Positions 1 through 11,775 are shown, counted from the stretch's first letter. The stretch: DNA of 64,000 nt from Hemileia vastatrix (GCA_030280995.1 JASXTE010000014.1:1604656-1668655), one strand, 5' to 3'. Translations and numbers: made by a program. Notes: a model not told the origin generated them from the sequence alone.

Positions 1-114
1 TCGAGAAGTTTCTTCCTCCAGAGACTAAATTATAGAAAACAGGAAATAATATAAATTAATAAATAGAGAAAATAATTAAAAAGAAAAAAAACAATTAATA
101 ATTAGCAGTTGAAA

Positions 115-1125
115 AAATATTTTTATTTTTTATTTTTATTTTTATTTTTATTTTTATTTTTATTTTTATTTTTATTTTTATTTTTATTTTTATTTTTATT
201 TTTATTTTTATTTTTATTTTTATTTTTATTTTTATTTTTATTTTTATTTTTATTTTTATTTTTATTTTTATTTTTATTTTTATTTTTATTTTTATTTTTA
301 TTTTTATTTTTATTTTTATTTTTATTTTTATTTTTATTTTTATTTTTATTTTTATTTTTATTTTTATTTTTATTTTTATTTTTATTTTTATTTTTATTTT
401 TATTTTTATTTTTATTTTTATTTTTATTTTTATTTTTATTTTTATTTTTATTTTTATTTTTATTTTTATTTTTATTTTTATTTTTATTTTTATTTTTATT
501 TTTATTTTTATTTTTATTTTTATTTTTATTTTTATTTTTATTTTTATTTTTATTTTTATTTTTATTTTTATTTTTATTTTTATTTTTATTTTTATTTTTA
601 TTTTTATTTTTATTTTTATTTTTATTTTTATTTTTATTTTTATTTTTATTTTTATTTTTATTTTTATTTTTATTTTTATTTTTATTTTTATTTTTATTTT
701 TATTTTTATTTTTATTTTTATTTTTATTTTTATTTTTATTTTTATTTATATTTATATTTTTATTTTTATTTTTATTTTTATTTTTATTTTTATTTTTATT
801 TTTATTTTTATTTTTATTTTTATTTTTATTTTTATTTTTATTTTTATTTTTATTTTTATTTTTATTTTTATTTTTATTTTTATTTTTATTTATATTTATA
901 TTTTTATTTTTATTTTTATTTTTATTTTTATTTTTATTTTTATTTTTATTTTTATTTTTATTTATTTATTTTTATTTTTATTTTTATTTTTTATTTTTTT
1001 TATTTTTATTTTATTTTTATTTTATTTTTATTTATTTTATTTTTATTTTTATCTTTATTTTTATTTTTATTTTTATTTTTATTTTTATTTTTATTTTTTG
1101 TTTTGTATTTTTATTTATATTTTTG
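115..1125. repeat. (TTTTTA)n hexamer microsatellite, about 1 kb
   Basis: About 165 near-perfect copies of the hexamer TTTTTA. Interruptions (TTTATA, TTTA, TTTTTTTA variants) appear near 750, 890 and 960 and become frequent after 1,000. It happens to be open in one frame as an alternating Leu/Phe polymer, which is not a gene. The same hexamer recurs inside introns of the DDB1 homologue and, in short form, in the 5' LTR of the young Gypsy element. Confidence 0.97.
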
Positions 1126-1630
1126 TAACTACTAACATACTAAAAAAAACTTGAAAAATAATAAAAGTCAAAATTTATCAAAAAATATGAGAGCTTAGAG
1201 AATAAAATCTAACAATAATAAGATAAAATAAATAATAATAACAAATGCTATCCCCCAGACAATTGATGAGCTGATCCCCTGATACCTTACCCACATTCAA
1301 GTGCACCTTAATGCGGATACACCCTAAAAAACCTTTAAATATTTCAAAAATAATTTGAACTTATAAAGAAAACTTGAAAATGAAAACAATAAAACAAATG
1401 AATAAAATAAACTTGAGAAGTAATAACAAAAAAAAATAGAATTTCACAGCCAATTGATGAGCCTTTCCTCACAAATGCTTTCCCACATCCAGGTGACCCT
1501 GATGTGGTACGCACAACTAATTTTTTATTTTATAAACACCCCTCACTAACAAAATAAAAGAGAAAAAAGAGAAAAAAATAAAATAACTAAGACAACTACA
1601 ATTCCATTCATTCACAACAAATCACAGAAG
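1126..1630. other. AT-rich spacer with two diverged copies of a short unit
   Basis: No gene seen. Two similar blocks (about 1,258-1,320 and 1,445-1,510) share CAATTGATGAGC, CCCACATYCAGGTG-like and TGCGGATAC/TGTGGTACGC segments about 190 bp apart. They look like a small tandem duplication, possibly part of the degraded retroelement to the right. Confidence 0.4.
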
Positions 1631-1639
1631 CAAATCCAG

Positions 1640-2450
1640 GTCCAAAGAAATAATCACTGGGTGGGCTCTCTACAATAAGTTAAAATGATGGTAAACCACC
1701 AGTGATCCACCAACAAGAAATATCTAAGAAGCAAGAAGCTTTCAATCCATTTTAAATTCATAGAGGACTAAGAACCTGAATAAAAGCAGAGAACTAGGAT
1801 TAAACTAAATAAAACCAAGGACTTGAAACAGACATTCTGGGGTAACTGTTATACAGATCAGCCAGCTCATCATTTGACCCCACACTTTCCAAAATAAAAT
1901 CTAGAAGTCCCCCCTGGGTACCTTCTAACAAAACCAAACATCCCACACAAAACATCCACAAAATGTAAAAACTTGAAGCCCACAGAAGTTCAATTTAAAG
2001 TCATAGAGGACAAAAACCTGAATTCCAAAAAAAATAAACTAGAATTCAACTAGGAAAGACAAAAGACTTGGAAAAGATATTCTGGGGTAAATTTTCTCCA
2101 GAGAAGTCAGCTCACCAGTTACCCCCACACTTGCCAAAATAAAGTCTAGAAGCCCCCCATGGGTACCTTCTAACAAAAACAAACATCAAACACAATAAAC
2201 CAAAAAACTAATAATGATGAAGATTCCAGAACTTGAACACCAAAGATAAATCCATTTTAAAGTCTTAGAGGACTAAAAAACTTTTAAAAGAATACCAATG
2301 CTTGGGTTAAACTAAATTAAGAGAAGGGGTTGGAAACAGACAATCTGGGGTAGCTGTTATACAGAGCAGCCAGCTCATCAGTTACCCCCACACTTGCCAA
2401 GATAAAATCTAGAAGCCCCAAACATGGGTACCATCTAACAAATAAGGTTT
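1640..2450. repeat. Three degenerate tandem repeats, period about 245-263 bp
   Basis: Each unit contains TTCTGGGGTAA-like sequence (near 1,835, 2,080 and 2,344), then CAGCTCAYCAGTTACCCCCACACTTGCCAAAATAAA-like sequence, a CTAGAAGCCCC core and GGGTACCTTCTAACAAA. They lie just past the integrase end of the minus-strand Gypsy element, so they are probably its 3' untranslated region. No LTR boundary could be recognised. Confidence 0.7.
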
Positions 2451-2526
2451 CCAACACAAAAGATGCACAGCATCACCAGAAGAACAACCCAATAAAAATG
2501 ATTCATAGTTTATCTTCATCACAGAG

Positions 2527-3714
2527 TTAGTCTTCTTCCCTTCTTGTGCCTCTGGGGTAAAATCTCTTCACCTGTTCAGCAGCGACTCTCTTCTTCAAGA
2601 CTGCTCCATCCAATTCTTCTAACTGATATGATCCGCCTGAGAGTTGAGATCTGACTCTATAAGGACCATGCCACCTGCCAGAGAACATCTTGCCCCACTG
2701 ACTCTCCAATCTCCTATTATATACCAATACCAAACACTCAGGCTTTAAAGGACTCCTCAGCCTTTGTGAAAACCTCTTATACCAATACCTAACTGACTGA
2801 TTCCTGATCTTCATCATCCTTTCATAGGATTTTTCATGAAATTCCTCCTTTCCTTCAAGCTGTTTCATTCTGGCACATAATAAGTCTTCGGTTGAACAAA
2901 CTTCATCCCAATCAATTCCCAGATAAGAGACAGCTTCTAGGTCCACTGGTAGAGCCGCTTTTTGATCAAACATTAACTCATAAGGAGAATAGCCATTTGT
3001 CCTCTTCACAGTGACCCTATCAGCAAACAAAACCAAAGGTATATAATACCTCCATTTTTCAGCACTATCCCCACACATCTTGACCAAAGCATCCTTCAAA
3101 ACTTGATGTCCTCTTTCATCCATGCCTTCACCTTCAGGATAATAAGGTGTATCCACTCTGATGTTGGACCCAACACTAGTATAATCTTCCTTGAATTCTG
3201 CTCCAAATTCTGATCCTCCATCAACAGTAACTAATTTCATCAGCCCATACCTATAAATCCACTCCTTCTTCAAAAATTCTGCCACATTCTTGGCAGTCAA
3301 ATTAAGCAGAGGAACTGCCTCAAACCAACCAGATAAATCCTCCCTGAAAACAATCAAATATTCATACCTTCCCTCTTTAATATGGACAGCATCCTGACTG
3401 ACTCTTCCAAAAACGGTTAATTCTCCAGTAGCATGTCCAACCTCTTTTTGTTTCAAGTGACTTATTCTCTGACACTCTTTACAATATTGGACCCAAATTT
3501 GAACAGCCAACTTCATACCAGGCCACCAAAATCTGTCTGCTACTCTTCTATAAGTCTCCCCAGAGCCTCTATGACCAAGGTCTTCATGCAAATACTTCAA
3601 AACCAACTCTTGACCCTTCTTCTGAGTCACCATAACTTGAGTATTTGGATGTCTCCTCCTCATCAACCTTCTTCCTGACACAAAAAATCCAGAACTATTT
3701 TTCTTTATTACCAC
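2527..3714 (-). pseudogene. Ty3/Gypsy integrase fragment
   Basis: This 395-codon open stretch carries the C-terminal half of a Gypsy polyprotein. An H2C2 zinc-binding segment comes first (LHEDLGH about residues 42-48, later YCKECQ about 77-82). The integrase core follows: QDAVHIKEG (first Asp), VTVDGGSEFG (second Asp) and GMDERGHQ (Glu). The tail (WHGPYRVRSQ...LEELDG...KRFYPRG) is the SH3-like C-terminal region of this lineage, with no chromodomain. This is a different Gypsy clade from the three chromoviruses later in the window. Upstream parts of the same polyprotein are broken by stops and frameshifts, so it is a remnant. Confidence 0.88.
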
Positions 3715-3980
3715 TCAAGTATCATCATCACAACTATCTGGCCTCACCAAGGTCAACAGATATTCCACCATGAGAAAATAAAACCCAGACTGACCTCAGG
3801 TCTCATCTTCAAAATACAACAAAATAACATCCAAGGGCACAACCCTGTCATTAAAATCACCATAATGCACATGGGCTAATTGAACAGCCCATTTAGGATA
3901 CCAATCTTTAAATTATGGCACACTCTTCTCCTTTCACTGAACTTTGTGAGAATCCAGTGTACCAACAAAAATGCCATTTT

Positions 3981-4663
3981 CTAAATTTGGTCCATCCCAA
4001 ACAACAGCCCCTTCTTCATCAGCAAAAACATCCTAATCACCAGAATCAAAATCAGATCCAGAAAGTTTAACCTCCTGGGCAGGTCCAAATTTTGCAGTTT
4101 AACCTCTTTCTGGAGGTAAGAAACATTATCAGCACCTCTTGTGCTGGCCCTAACTACAGGTACATCTTCATCAAACTCTTCTGATTCAGAATCTTCATCT
4201 GCTAGTGGTCTTCTTGACAATCCATCTGGAATTGTGAAAGTTTTGTCTGGCTTGTGTACCAAATCAAAGTAAAAGTGCTGAATAAATGCAACCCACCTAG
4301 TAATAGGAGCATTAGGGATACTAGGAGTGTTGATCATCTGCACCAAAGATTTAGCATCCACTTGCAGCTCAAAATGCTGCCCCCACAAAAAAGTCTGCAA
4401 CTTATTCAGGATTTTTGCCACACCACAGAGCTCCAACTTTGGCTGAGAGTACCTTGATTCTACCTCATTAAACACCACAGATTCATACCTGACTTCCCTG
4501 ACCTTCCCATCCTTCTCCTCCTGAGACAGAACAGCACCAGCAGCAATATAACTTGAATCCACAGCTAAATAAATCATTCCAGTCCCAACACCATAATCCA
4601 ACTTATGAAACACAATATCCTCTCCTACCACCTTCTTCAACTTCAAAAATGCCTCTTCACAAT
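3981..4663 (-). pseudogene. Ty3/Gypsy RNase H fragment
   Basis: It shows the RNase H domain of the same minus-strand element: IYLAVDSSYIAAGAVLSQ (first catalytic Asp), YSQPKLELCGVAKIL (Glu), LQVDAKSLVQMI (second Asp) and VHKPDKTFTIPDGLSRR at the end. A segment of pol between here and the integrase fragment (3,715-3,980) is out of frame and interrupted. The upstream end abuts the MITE at 4,664-4,913, which separates it from the reverse transcriptase connection region. Confidence 0.88.
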
Positions 4664-4913
4664 CACTACGCAATATAGGGGGTGGACTTGCTAGAAAGTC
4701 CTCAACCTGAACTCAGATGGAACTCAGACTGAACTCATACTGAACCCATACTGAACTCTACTTGAAAACCCACCTAAAACTGTTTGTCTGAGTGGTGTTC
4801 ATACCTGATTTTATGGTTTCTTCATCAATAGCTTAATGTGTGTTCAATCTGTGGTGAGTTTGGGTCCAAGGTTGCGGACTTGCTAGCAAGTCCACCCCCC
4901 ACATTGTGTGGTG
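4664..4913. mobile_element. 250-bp MITE with 38-bp TIRs, TSD AAT
   Basis: It starts CACTACGCAATATAGGGGG, and the reverse complement of its other end starts CACCACACAATGTGGGGGG. Both run on into GGACTTGCTAGMAAGTCC, itself a palindrome. The element is flanked by AAT at 4,661-4,663 and 4,914-4,916. Removing it plus one TSD rejoins Gypsy RT and RNase H sequence (Trp-Tyr-Asp-Asp then Cys-Glu-Glu-Ala-Phe), so the insertion boundaries are supported by the host reading frame. The interior (about 4,702-4,870) has no ORF and carries repeats of GAACTCAGACT/GAACTCATACT type. The 3-bp TSD fits a PIF/Harbinger-mobilised MITE. Confidence 0.85.
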
Positions 4914-4916
4914 AAT

Positions 4917-5235
4917 CATCATACCACTTCCAATCAGTATCCTTCCTGGTCAACTTTTTTAAAGGAGCAGCCAACAAAGAGAAGTCTTTAATAAAAATCC
5001 TCACATAAACAAAAACACCCAAGAATCCCCTGACTTCAGTGGTATTCTTTGGTCTTGGCCATGCTTGAATTTTATTAACCTTCTTCTCTGCCATAATCCT
5101 ACCCTCATTACAAAACACATGACCCAAAATCCCCAATGCTGGTACACAAAAGAAAAACTTTGACCCTGAGACAGTCAGACCAGCTGCCTCTATCCTAAAC
5201 AAAATCATCTCCAGTGTCACAGCATAATCCCACAC
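4917..5235 (-). pseudogene. Ty3/Gypsy reverse transcriptase, thumb and connection fragment
   Basis: Readable motifs are AAGLTVSGSKFFFCVP, LGHVFCNEGRIMAEKKV, AWPRPKNTTEVRGFLGV and APLKKLTRKDTDWKW, which are the C-terminal part of a Gypsy RT. The catalytic Y-x-D-D palm core is absent between this piece and the next one (5,217-5,864). An internal deletion has therefore removed the active site and this copy cannot be autonomous. Confidence 0.85.
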
Positions 5236-5864
5236 AAACCTCCTAATGCCAGTGATTTCCTTTGATATCTCATTACCATAATCAGATGTTGCTTCTTGAC
5301 ACAGAAAACAGGACTATAATAACTTGAGGTTGACTGTTCATACAACACTGTCCTAACCATTTTTCTTATAATCTCAACAAAATCATTGCTTACAGCAGCA
5401 GGAATTGTACTTGGATTGATTTGCCAAAGCTCATGAGAAACCACAGGATTCAGATAAGGTGAACCATAAGAATTTTTCAACACACCTCTTTCCTCCTCTT
5501 CAAAAGCAATTTCCTTTTCCCTCAACACTATCACATTCAACAACAACTTCTTCTCCTCTTCAGATAACCACCCATCAGAACCAAAATTCACCACCTCCAA
5601 CCTTTCCTCATTAATCCTAGCAGTTTCCACAAAATAAGGTGAATTCTTCACTAAAGGCATCACATAAGGATCTCTTGAAAAGGGATGCCTCTTCAAAGGT
5701 GGTTTCAGCCCAACTTTCATAGGCTCATTGACAGGCCTAACCTTCACTGCTACCTTCTTGTATTTAGCATCATCCACTTCCAGATATTCATCTTCAACAG
5801 GAGCTTCTTCAGTATTCCTACAAAGACAAATAGGGGTTTCCCCAATGCTCATGGGTGTGGCCAA
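5217..5864 (-). pseudogene. Ty3/Gypsy protease-RT linker and RT N-terminus
   Basis: The segment contains LKPPLKRHPFSRDPYVMPLV, LSEEEKKLLLNVIVLREKEIAFEEEERGVLKNSYG and SYYSPVFCVKKQ, the typical run-in to the RT fingers of basidiomycete Gypsy elements. It ends in a frame break shortly after the fingers, where the palm should start. It overlaps the next fragment by a few bases in another frame, which marks an indel. Confidence 0.78.
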
Positions 5865-6388
5865 GGTAATGTTTTTTGAAAGGTGTGGAAATAACCCTAG
5901 CAGTGCACAATTGGGAAGACTTACTTTTAGACCCCAATCTCACTGCCCCAAAGTTTTTCCATTCCAGAGACATAAACCCCATCTTTCTTCTTGAACTTGA
6001 AATAAAATTAACTTTAAAACCATTAAATGAACAGAGAATTGATAAAAAACGTGGAGAATACTTGCAGAGAAGTGAAACATTATACAAATAAAGCTGAAAA
6101 TCCACTTGGAGTATCTTAAATGATTTTACCTACTACAACCTGGGCTTTCCACTGAAAGGGGAGAGGTTGCAGAACTTGGGTGATCAGCCCCACCTACTCT
6201 AAAATATAAGGCTCTCCATCAGAGCCTGAGCCACCTTCCAAAAAACCAGAAACAGCCCTATATTCCCTTCTCCTCTCACAACAATCAGGACAGTGGTACA
6301 TAGAGCTAAGCCCAGGCCTAGTCTCCCAACCCTATTCACCAGGTGAAGAAAACCTCATATTCAAGGTCTTTTCATCCTCCCCTGTAAG

Positions 6389-6906
6389 CTACAAGCTAAT
6401 TCCAAATCTAGGTTGATAAACAATCCTGGCTTCAAAATTCATAAAAAATGGGCCACCCAAAACTTCCCTAATAGTGCCTTTTGAAATATAAAAGTGCACC
6501 TTCCCAGAAGCTCCTCCAAAACCCAGCTTCACAAACTCTACTGTACCAACCAGCTCAGTAAAATGTCCACCAATTCCTCTCAAGTTCCCACAAATACCAG
6601 TTTTAATGGGGAGGCTCAATTGAGCTGACTCAGAAAAAAAATGATATTAATCTGAGAACCAGAATCAAAAAAAGCTCTGATGGGCTTGCCATTCAGAGTG
6701 ACATTGATGAACCCCAAGGGAGAAGAGAAATGAGTCTCCAAATTCTCCCTAAACTTCCCTGAAGAATCACAAAAGAACTTCACCTCTCCAGAAGAAACCC
6801 TTCTCCTGGTCAAAATTTTCTTTTGCTTCTCAGCAAGACCAGGGCTGATATAAAATAACTCCCCATAAGTCAAGGATATAGTTCCTTGTATCATTTTCTC
6901 TAACAC
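6389..6906 (-). pseudogene. Ty3/Gypsy retropepsin region, two frames
   Basis: GFINVTLNGKPIRAFFDSGSQINII in the upstream frame carries the D-S-G active-site triad of a retroviral-type aspartic protease. The downstream frame (6,389-6,619) continues as LRGIGGHFTELVGTVEFVKLGFG and VLGGPFFMNFEARIVY, the usual second half of the domain. The two halves are separated by a stop and frameshift near 6,616-6,640. Sequence from 5,865 to 6,388 is non-coding or too broken to read. Confidence 0.8.
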
Positions 6907-7001
6907 AGATTCCGTAATACCAACTCTACCTGCAACTAATAGCCTCTCAAATAGGGATTTGGCTTCACCACTTTAGGCCTTGATGCCTCTTGAGGTCCAG
7001 C

Positions 7002-7565
7002 TCATCCATCCACAGGTTTACTGACCAAAGGAACCAAACCAGAACCATCACTTGTGACCCTGGCCCCACTGGGCTTCAGAAAGGAAGCTAAAGGAAAATC
7101 TTCCTCAGAGTCAGAATCCAAATCCATTGGAAATGGATCCCCATTCAGATAATAAGCACCAAAACTTGGTAGGCCCATATATGTAATTCCCTTTTGTATC
7201 TTGTGCAGCTCCTCCTTGCTAACCTTCCTCAGGTAATCTATTTTTTGATACACTTTGGGAGCCTTTGGCTTAGGCTGAGCCTGTGAAGTGCTCTTGGGAT
7301 TACCCACTCTCCCAGCATCAACATCATAGACACCAGACAAACATTATCTCTTTGCCTGTTCCTCAAAAGAAAGAAGCTTCAAACCACCATAAGAAGTAGA
7401 AAAAGAGACCTTATTGAACTCCTCCCCCTTCTGCTTGACATCAACACTTTCCTTAGCAGACAACTTCCCCTGATTAGGAATCTCCTCAAACCTTGGACTC
7501 CTATGATTGAGACCACCTCTTCTCCTGAATAAATCAACAGGAGCCTTCCCCTCACTGGGCTTCAC
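7002..7565 (-). pseudogene. Gypsy gag-protease linker, two pieces
   Basis: Two consecutive open stretches (7,344-7,565 then 7,002-7,340) lie between the gag zinc-knuckle region and the protease. They are low-complexity and charged (YQKIDYLRKVSKEELHKIQKG, LDSDSEEDFPLASFL) and match the linker expected in this element class by position only. One stop codon separates them. Confidence 0.55.
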
Positions 7566-7568
7566 AAA

Positions 7569-8561
7569 TTAACCATCTGGGAACTTGAAAACCCTTCTAT
7601 CAAACTCAACCTTTACCTCTGAAAAATCTCTTTTCAGAGCCAAGCAATCATTTGACCTGTTCCCCCTCCTACTACAATAGGAGCACACACAAGGATCACT
7701 GCTACCACCTGCCCTCATCTCAAAAGGCTTGGCCTGCTGCATGGAGGCCCTATTCACCTTCTTAGTTTCCTGCACAAAGATGTGTAACTTCTTAGTCAAG
7801 TCCACCAGTTTCTGCATCACTGGGTCCCTCTCCTCTTTGGGAACATTCACCACCTTCTTCTCTTCCTCTTCAGCCAAAGCCTCACTGAATTTTCTGAAAT
7901 ATTTGTAACACACCTCATGATAGGTTTCAACAGCTAATAACTTTAAATGGGCCTCCACAGCGTTCTTCAGATTATCCAAGGCAGGAAAATTCTGGTCCCC
8001 TTTAGCCAGCGTCTTTGTCATGTCCTTCCTGGAAAGCTCCTTTAACAAATCCATCCTGACATCCCTAGCCAGGGCAGACAAAAAAACATCTTTGGCAGAA
8101 TTTTCATTTTCCAGATTCTCTACTTCAACCAAATATTCAATCACTGGGTCAAACTGTAGCAGAAACTTCCTGTAACTATGCAAGTTACCCACACCACCAT
8201 AAGATTGCCACTCACTGAAAACCTTATTCAAATGCACCATAGTTAACCTGACACCCCATCTATCCACCATCTCCCTGAACAACAACTTAAAATCCCTCTT
8301 CTGGTAGCCAGACATGGATTCCAACTCCTTCTCCCCTTCTCTATCACCAATGAAGAAAATAATTTGCTTCACCCTATCCAGGTAAGAAGCACTATTCAAA
8401 CCACCAGCAGCCTCATACTTCTCCAGAAACCCCTTCAAATCTTCCCCATTAAACTTGGTACCATCCCAAGTTTTGAACCTAACACACTCCCTAACCATCA
8501 AAGAAGGAGGAACTCCCTCCCCACTAACAGTCACCATAGGAATAGAGGAACCAGAAACCAT
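7569..8561 (-). pseudogene. Ty3/Gypsy Gag capsid-like protein
   Basis: This 330-codon open stretch is at the 5' end of the minus-strand element. It has an N-terminal capsid-like region (FKTWDGTKFNGEDLKGFLEKYE, then DREGEKELESMSGYQKRDFKLLFREMVDRWG), a helical middle part, and a zinc-knuckle-like motif CSYCSRRGNRSNDC near residue 300. There the usual His of CCHC is Asn, so metal binding is probably damaged. It is the longest unbroken gag piece of this copy, and no LTR was found upstream of it. Confidence 0.78.
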
Positions 8562-9415
8562 TCCTCCAGACCAAAATCACCAAAAAAGGGCCGACAAACA
8601 ACAAAAAAACTCCAAAGAACTAGCAGGTCAACCCCCACATGGGGTTCCAGAAAGGTAGACAATCCTATAGTGCTAGCTATAGGCCTTGAACAAGGGAGTT
8701 GGAGAAAACCCAGAGAGAAAATCCCCTTTCCCTTTAGAAAAATTAAGTGATATTTAACTGCTAAAGTAAATTGCATCTTGTTTTCTAAAACCCCTTTCCA
8801 ACACACTTGAATGCTTTATCAGCCAAGAAAGTAGTCACCAGACAGACTACCAGATCAAAGAGCTGAAATGTAGACCAATGTCCACACCAGAGAAAGTAAT
8901 TATACTTGATGTAGGTTGCAAATCCACACCAGAGACAGAAATAATACTTGATATAGCTTGCAAGACTATACCAGAGAAAAAAGTGACAAGAGTTGAGGTC
9001 AAGTAAGAACTAACCTTTTCACAACCCAGCAAAAATATGCCACAAACACACACAAAAGAGTGAAGCACAGAGATTCCAGGTATACCAGATGGTTGAAGAT
9101 AAACTAGAATTTCCTTTAACTTGCTTAACTATCTCAAAAACAGACCACCTTGGCTTTTTCCCAGAAAAATCCAACTCTCTCACCTCTCTACATGCATAGA
9201 AATGCCTTTAGAGGCTTCTACACATGCAGGCTGGAAGCTTCTTTTAGGCCTGTAAATGCTCAAAAACACCCTCTAAACAATAAAACAACATTAACTACAC
9301 ATAGAAACAAGCTACTCACACATAACACATACTGAAATGATGAGAAAAGAAAGTACATTAAGCTGAGACATAATAATTAACCCTAGCTTAAGCCTACAAA
9401 AACACAACTAAACAT
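8562..9415. other. Spacer, with a 3-unit 42-bp tandem repeat at about 8,877-8,995
   Basis: No gene is recognised. Near 8,877, 8,921 and 8,963 a unit of about 42 bp recurs: a CCACACCAGAGA-like start, AATWATACTTGATRTAG-like middle and CTTGCA end, with the third copy the most diverged. Short ORFs here resemble nothing known to me. Confidence 0.5.
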
Positions 9416-10467
9416 CTAAAAACCAAAAAAAGACCAATAAAAAACACCATAACCACAACTATACCCTACATACCAAATACCTCCAAAGATGCACTCCAAA
9501 GGCCTACCCAGCTTTGGAACACCACAACATATGTTGTGGTAACCTACCCTAAAATCTAGAGATGTGAAAATCTCTGCATCTTGAAGACTATTAATTAGCT
9601 CACTATTCAAAGGAAGGGGATATCTGTTCTTTACTGTAAGTGCATTTAACCTTCTGAAATCCATGAAAGGTCTTAGTGAACCATCCTTTTTTCCTGAAAA
9701 GATCACAAGAGCTGCCCAAGGAGATTTTGACTCTCTTAGGAAAAAATTCTTCAAATTTTCATCAATTAACTCCTTTAGCACTTTTGACTCCAAGATTGAC
9801 AATGAGATTATGTGGCTAAATTGAGGAGTTTCACCTGGCATCAGATCAATGGAAAAGTTGTATGGTAAATGAGGTGGCAGGGTTTTGACTCCTCCATCTT
9901 AAAAATGTGGTAATAATTCTCTATAGGCTTCAGGAATCACTTCCTTGAGGCTTTTTGTTGGCTTTGAGGACTGAAACTTGGCTTCAATCTTAAAGAATAT
10001 TTTCCATGCTGTTGTGTTGCATTCCAGTTCCTCCTCTTCCTCCAGAAACCCCTCCAAGTCCTGAAACTTAGAATAATAAGAAAGTGTAAGTTCTTTCAGT
10101 AATTCTACTGATGATAATGTGACACTAGGAGACTAACTGGGAGGGGCCCCTGATCCCTTAAGGGCCAGGGGACAAATTCTCTCTTTTCACCATCCACCTT
10201 TCCGTTTTCTGCCTTCCCCCTTCTTTTTTGTGCCTTCTCCTCTACTTGGTGTGCTTCACCCCCTTTCTGCTCCTCCCTGGTGCTTCCCATTGGCACCCCA
10301 TCCCCAGACTGCTTCTTAGAATCAAGAGGAAGCATCAGTTCTGGTGGCAAGTCAACTTCTGATAAAAAAACATCAGAGGACTTTCCAGGATGAGCCCCTG
10401 ACCCCTCAAGGGGCCAATAATTTAGCACAAGAATCCCCTTTCCTTCCCATATGAACTTTCTTTTCAT
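9416..10467 (-). pseudogene. Second Gypsy pol fragment, pre-RT and RT fingers
   Basis: Reading 10,467 towards 9,416 with stops and frame changes gives an acidic linker (PPELMLPLDSKK...), then KEVIPEAYRELLPHF, LPPHLPYNFSIDLMPGETP, SPWAALVIFSGKKDGSLRPF, DFRRLNALTVKNRYPLPL and FTSLDFRVGYHNI. This is the classic Gypsy reverse transcriptase start (PGETP, KKDGSLR, NRYPLP, LD-GYHNI). It belongs to a different Gypsy lineage from the element at 2.5-8.6 kb, since the RT fingers motifs differ. It is truncated before the catalytic Y-x-D-D box. Confidence 0.88.
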
Positions 10468-10470
10468 TCC

Positions 10471-10849
10471 AGTTGATTTTCAGGTTATATTGGTCCAGTC
10501 ATTTTATACTTGTCCTTCATGTTTGTTGCATATTCCTTGCACTTAGACCCCCTTCTGTCACACCAGAACCTGTAAAAAACCTTTTCTCTTACTTCTCCTC
10601 CCCCACATGGGTATCTTTTAAACATAATTGGATGCCTAGGGTGTTCCAATTTTTTTTCTTTTTATTTCTCTGTAGAAACTTCTTAGAATTAAAACATTCT
10701 GTGGCTCAACAGTCCAGTAAGGCTCATAAATTTGATGTGGCCTCAAGGGTTATCAAAGGCAAGTTCAGTATAATATGATTATCATTCACTTCAAGTATCT
10801 TACACACTGATATTTCTTATACTAAGTCCCTCAGGGTGGTTTTGAGAAA
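10471..10849. other. Spacer, nothing recognised
   Basis: T-rich unique-looking sequence between a Gypsy fragment and a Harbinger remnant. The one ORF of about 100 codons on the plus strand has no recognisable composition or motif. Confidence 0.4.
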
Positions 10850-11775
10850 TGTTGGAGTTCTATTGGAATAATGATGGAGCATATCCCAATGGAAAAAAGG
10901 TTTGTGAATAAAGGGGGGGGAGAGCTGGTGTGGGTTCAGGATCCTCTTCTTCATAAAGATTATACCACTCATCCTTCAAATCAGCTAGGATATTATGCAG
11001 TATTACACAAGTCATTATCCAATGATTTGCAGCTTTGATGTCCAATTTTTTTTGAAATTGGATTCTAAGCTCCTGGAGACTAGAAAATATTCCCTATAAT
11101 ATCCCAATAGCATGTTAAATTTTTCCTTTTCATTGTGCAAGGTAATAATTAAAGTTTGTTCTTGGGTCATTTTCTAAATTTGAACCACAGAAAGAAGGTA
11201 TAATGTACTTTCTACTTTCATATGCTGAATCAGTATGGAGGTACTAGGATTCATCAAAGTATGAGTCAGGATTTTTTGAAATCCTCATTCTTTGGAAGAC
11301 AGAAGATTCATGACATGAGCCAGGGTAGCCACTATGAGAATCAATAAACTTTTATAACATCCCACACAAGTTGAAAAGAAATAGAGTATATAGATACCAA
11401 TATTAAATTTTAGCTTATCAAACATGAGAAATTGGAGAAAATATTTATAAAAACTTTCTTTTCCAATCAAAATAATGGTTTCCATCATGAACAGGTTTTT
11501 GACTCAATGGTGTAGTTTTACCCTCAAAAATAACCAACACAGCCAGGGAAACCTTCAACTTGCATATCTTGAGAGGATTCAAGTCACTTTTTGTGGAGTC
11601 AGGAAAGAAAGTGCTTGCTTCTTGAGGGAAAGGATGGAAATCATACAGCACTTTTTGTATAATACCACATTACCATATCCAATGGTTAAGATATTTTCCA
11701 GATGTCTTATATCAGCACCATTTCCATTTTATCCAAAGAAAAATAGTGCAACAGCAAGTTTAATGGCAGGATAAA
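10850..11775 (-). pseudogene. PIF/Harbinger transposase remnant, copy 1
   Basis: Reading down the minus strand gives GKTTPLSQKPVHDGNHYFDWK (11.5 kb), GYPGSCHESSVFQ (11.3 kb), TDSAYESRKYIIPSF (11.2 kb), SSLQELRIQFQKKLDIK and NHWIMTCVILHNILADLKDEW (10.98 kb). This is the order seen in the DDE nuclease of PIF/Harbinger transposases. The expected catalytic Asp after PGSCH is Glu here (Asp in copy 2 at 62.6-63.1 kb). Stops and frameshifts divide the sequence. The acidic tail EEEDPEPTPALPP is shared with copy 2. Confidence 0.85.

Noticed and set aside
109..1128. 339-codon ORF of alternating Leu and Phe
   Set aside because: It is a direct translation of the TTTTTA microsatellite with no other protein feature.
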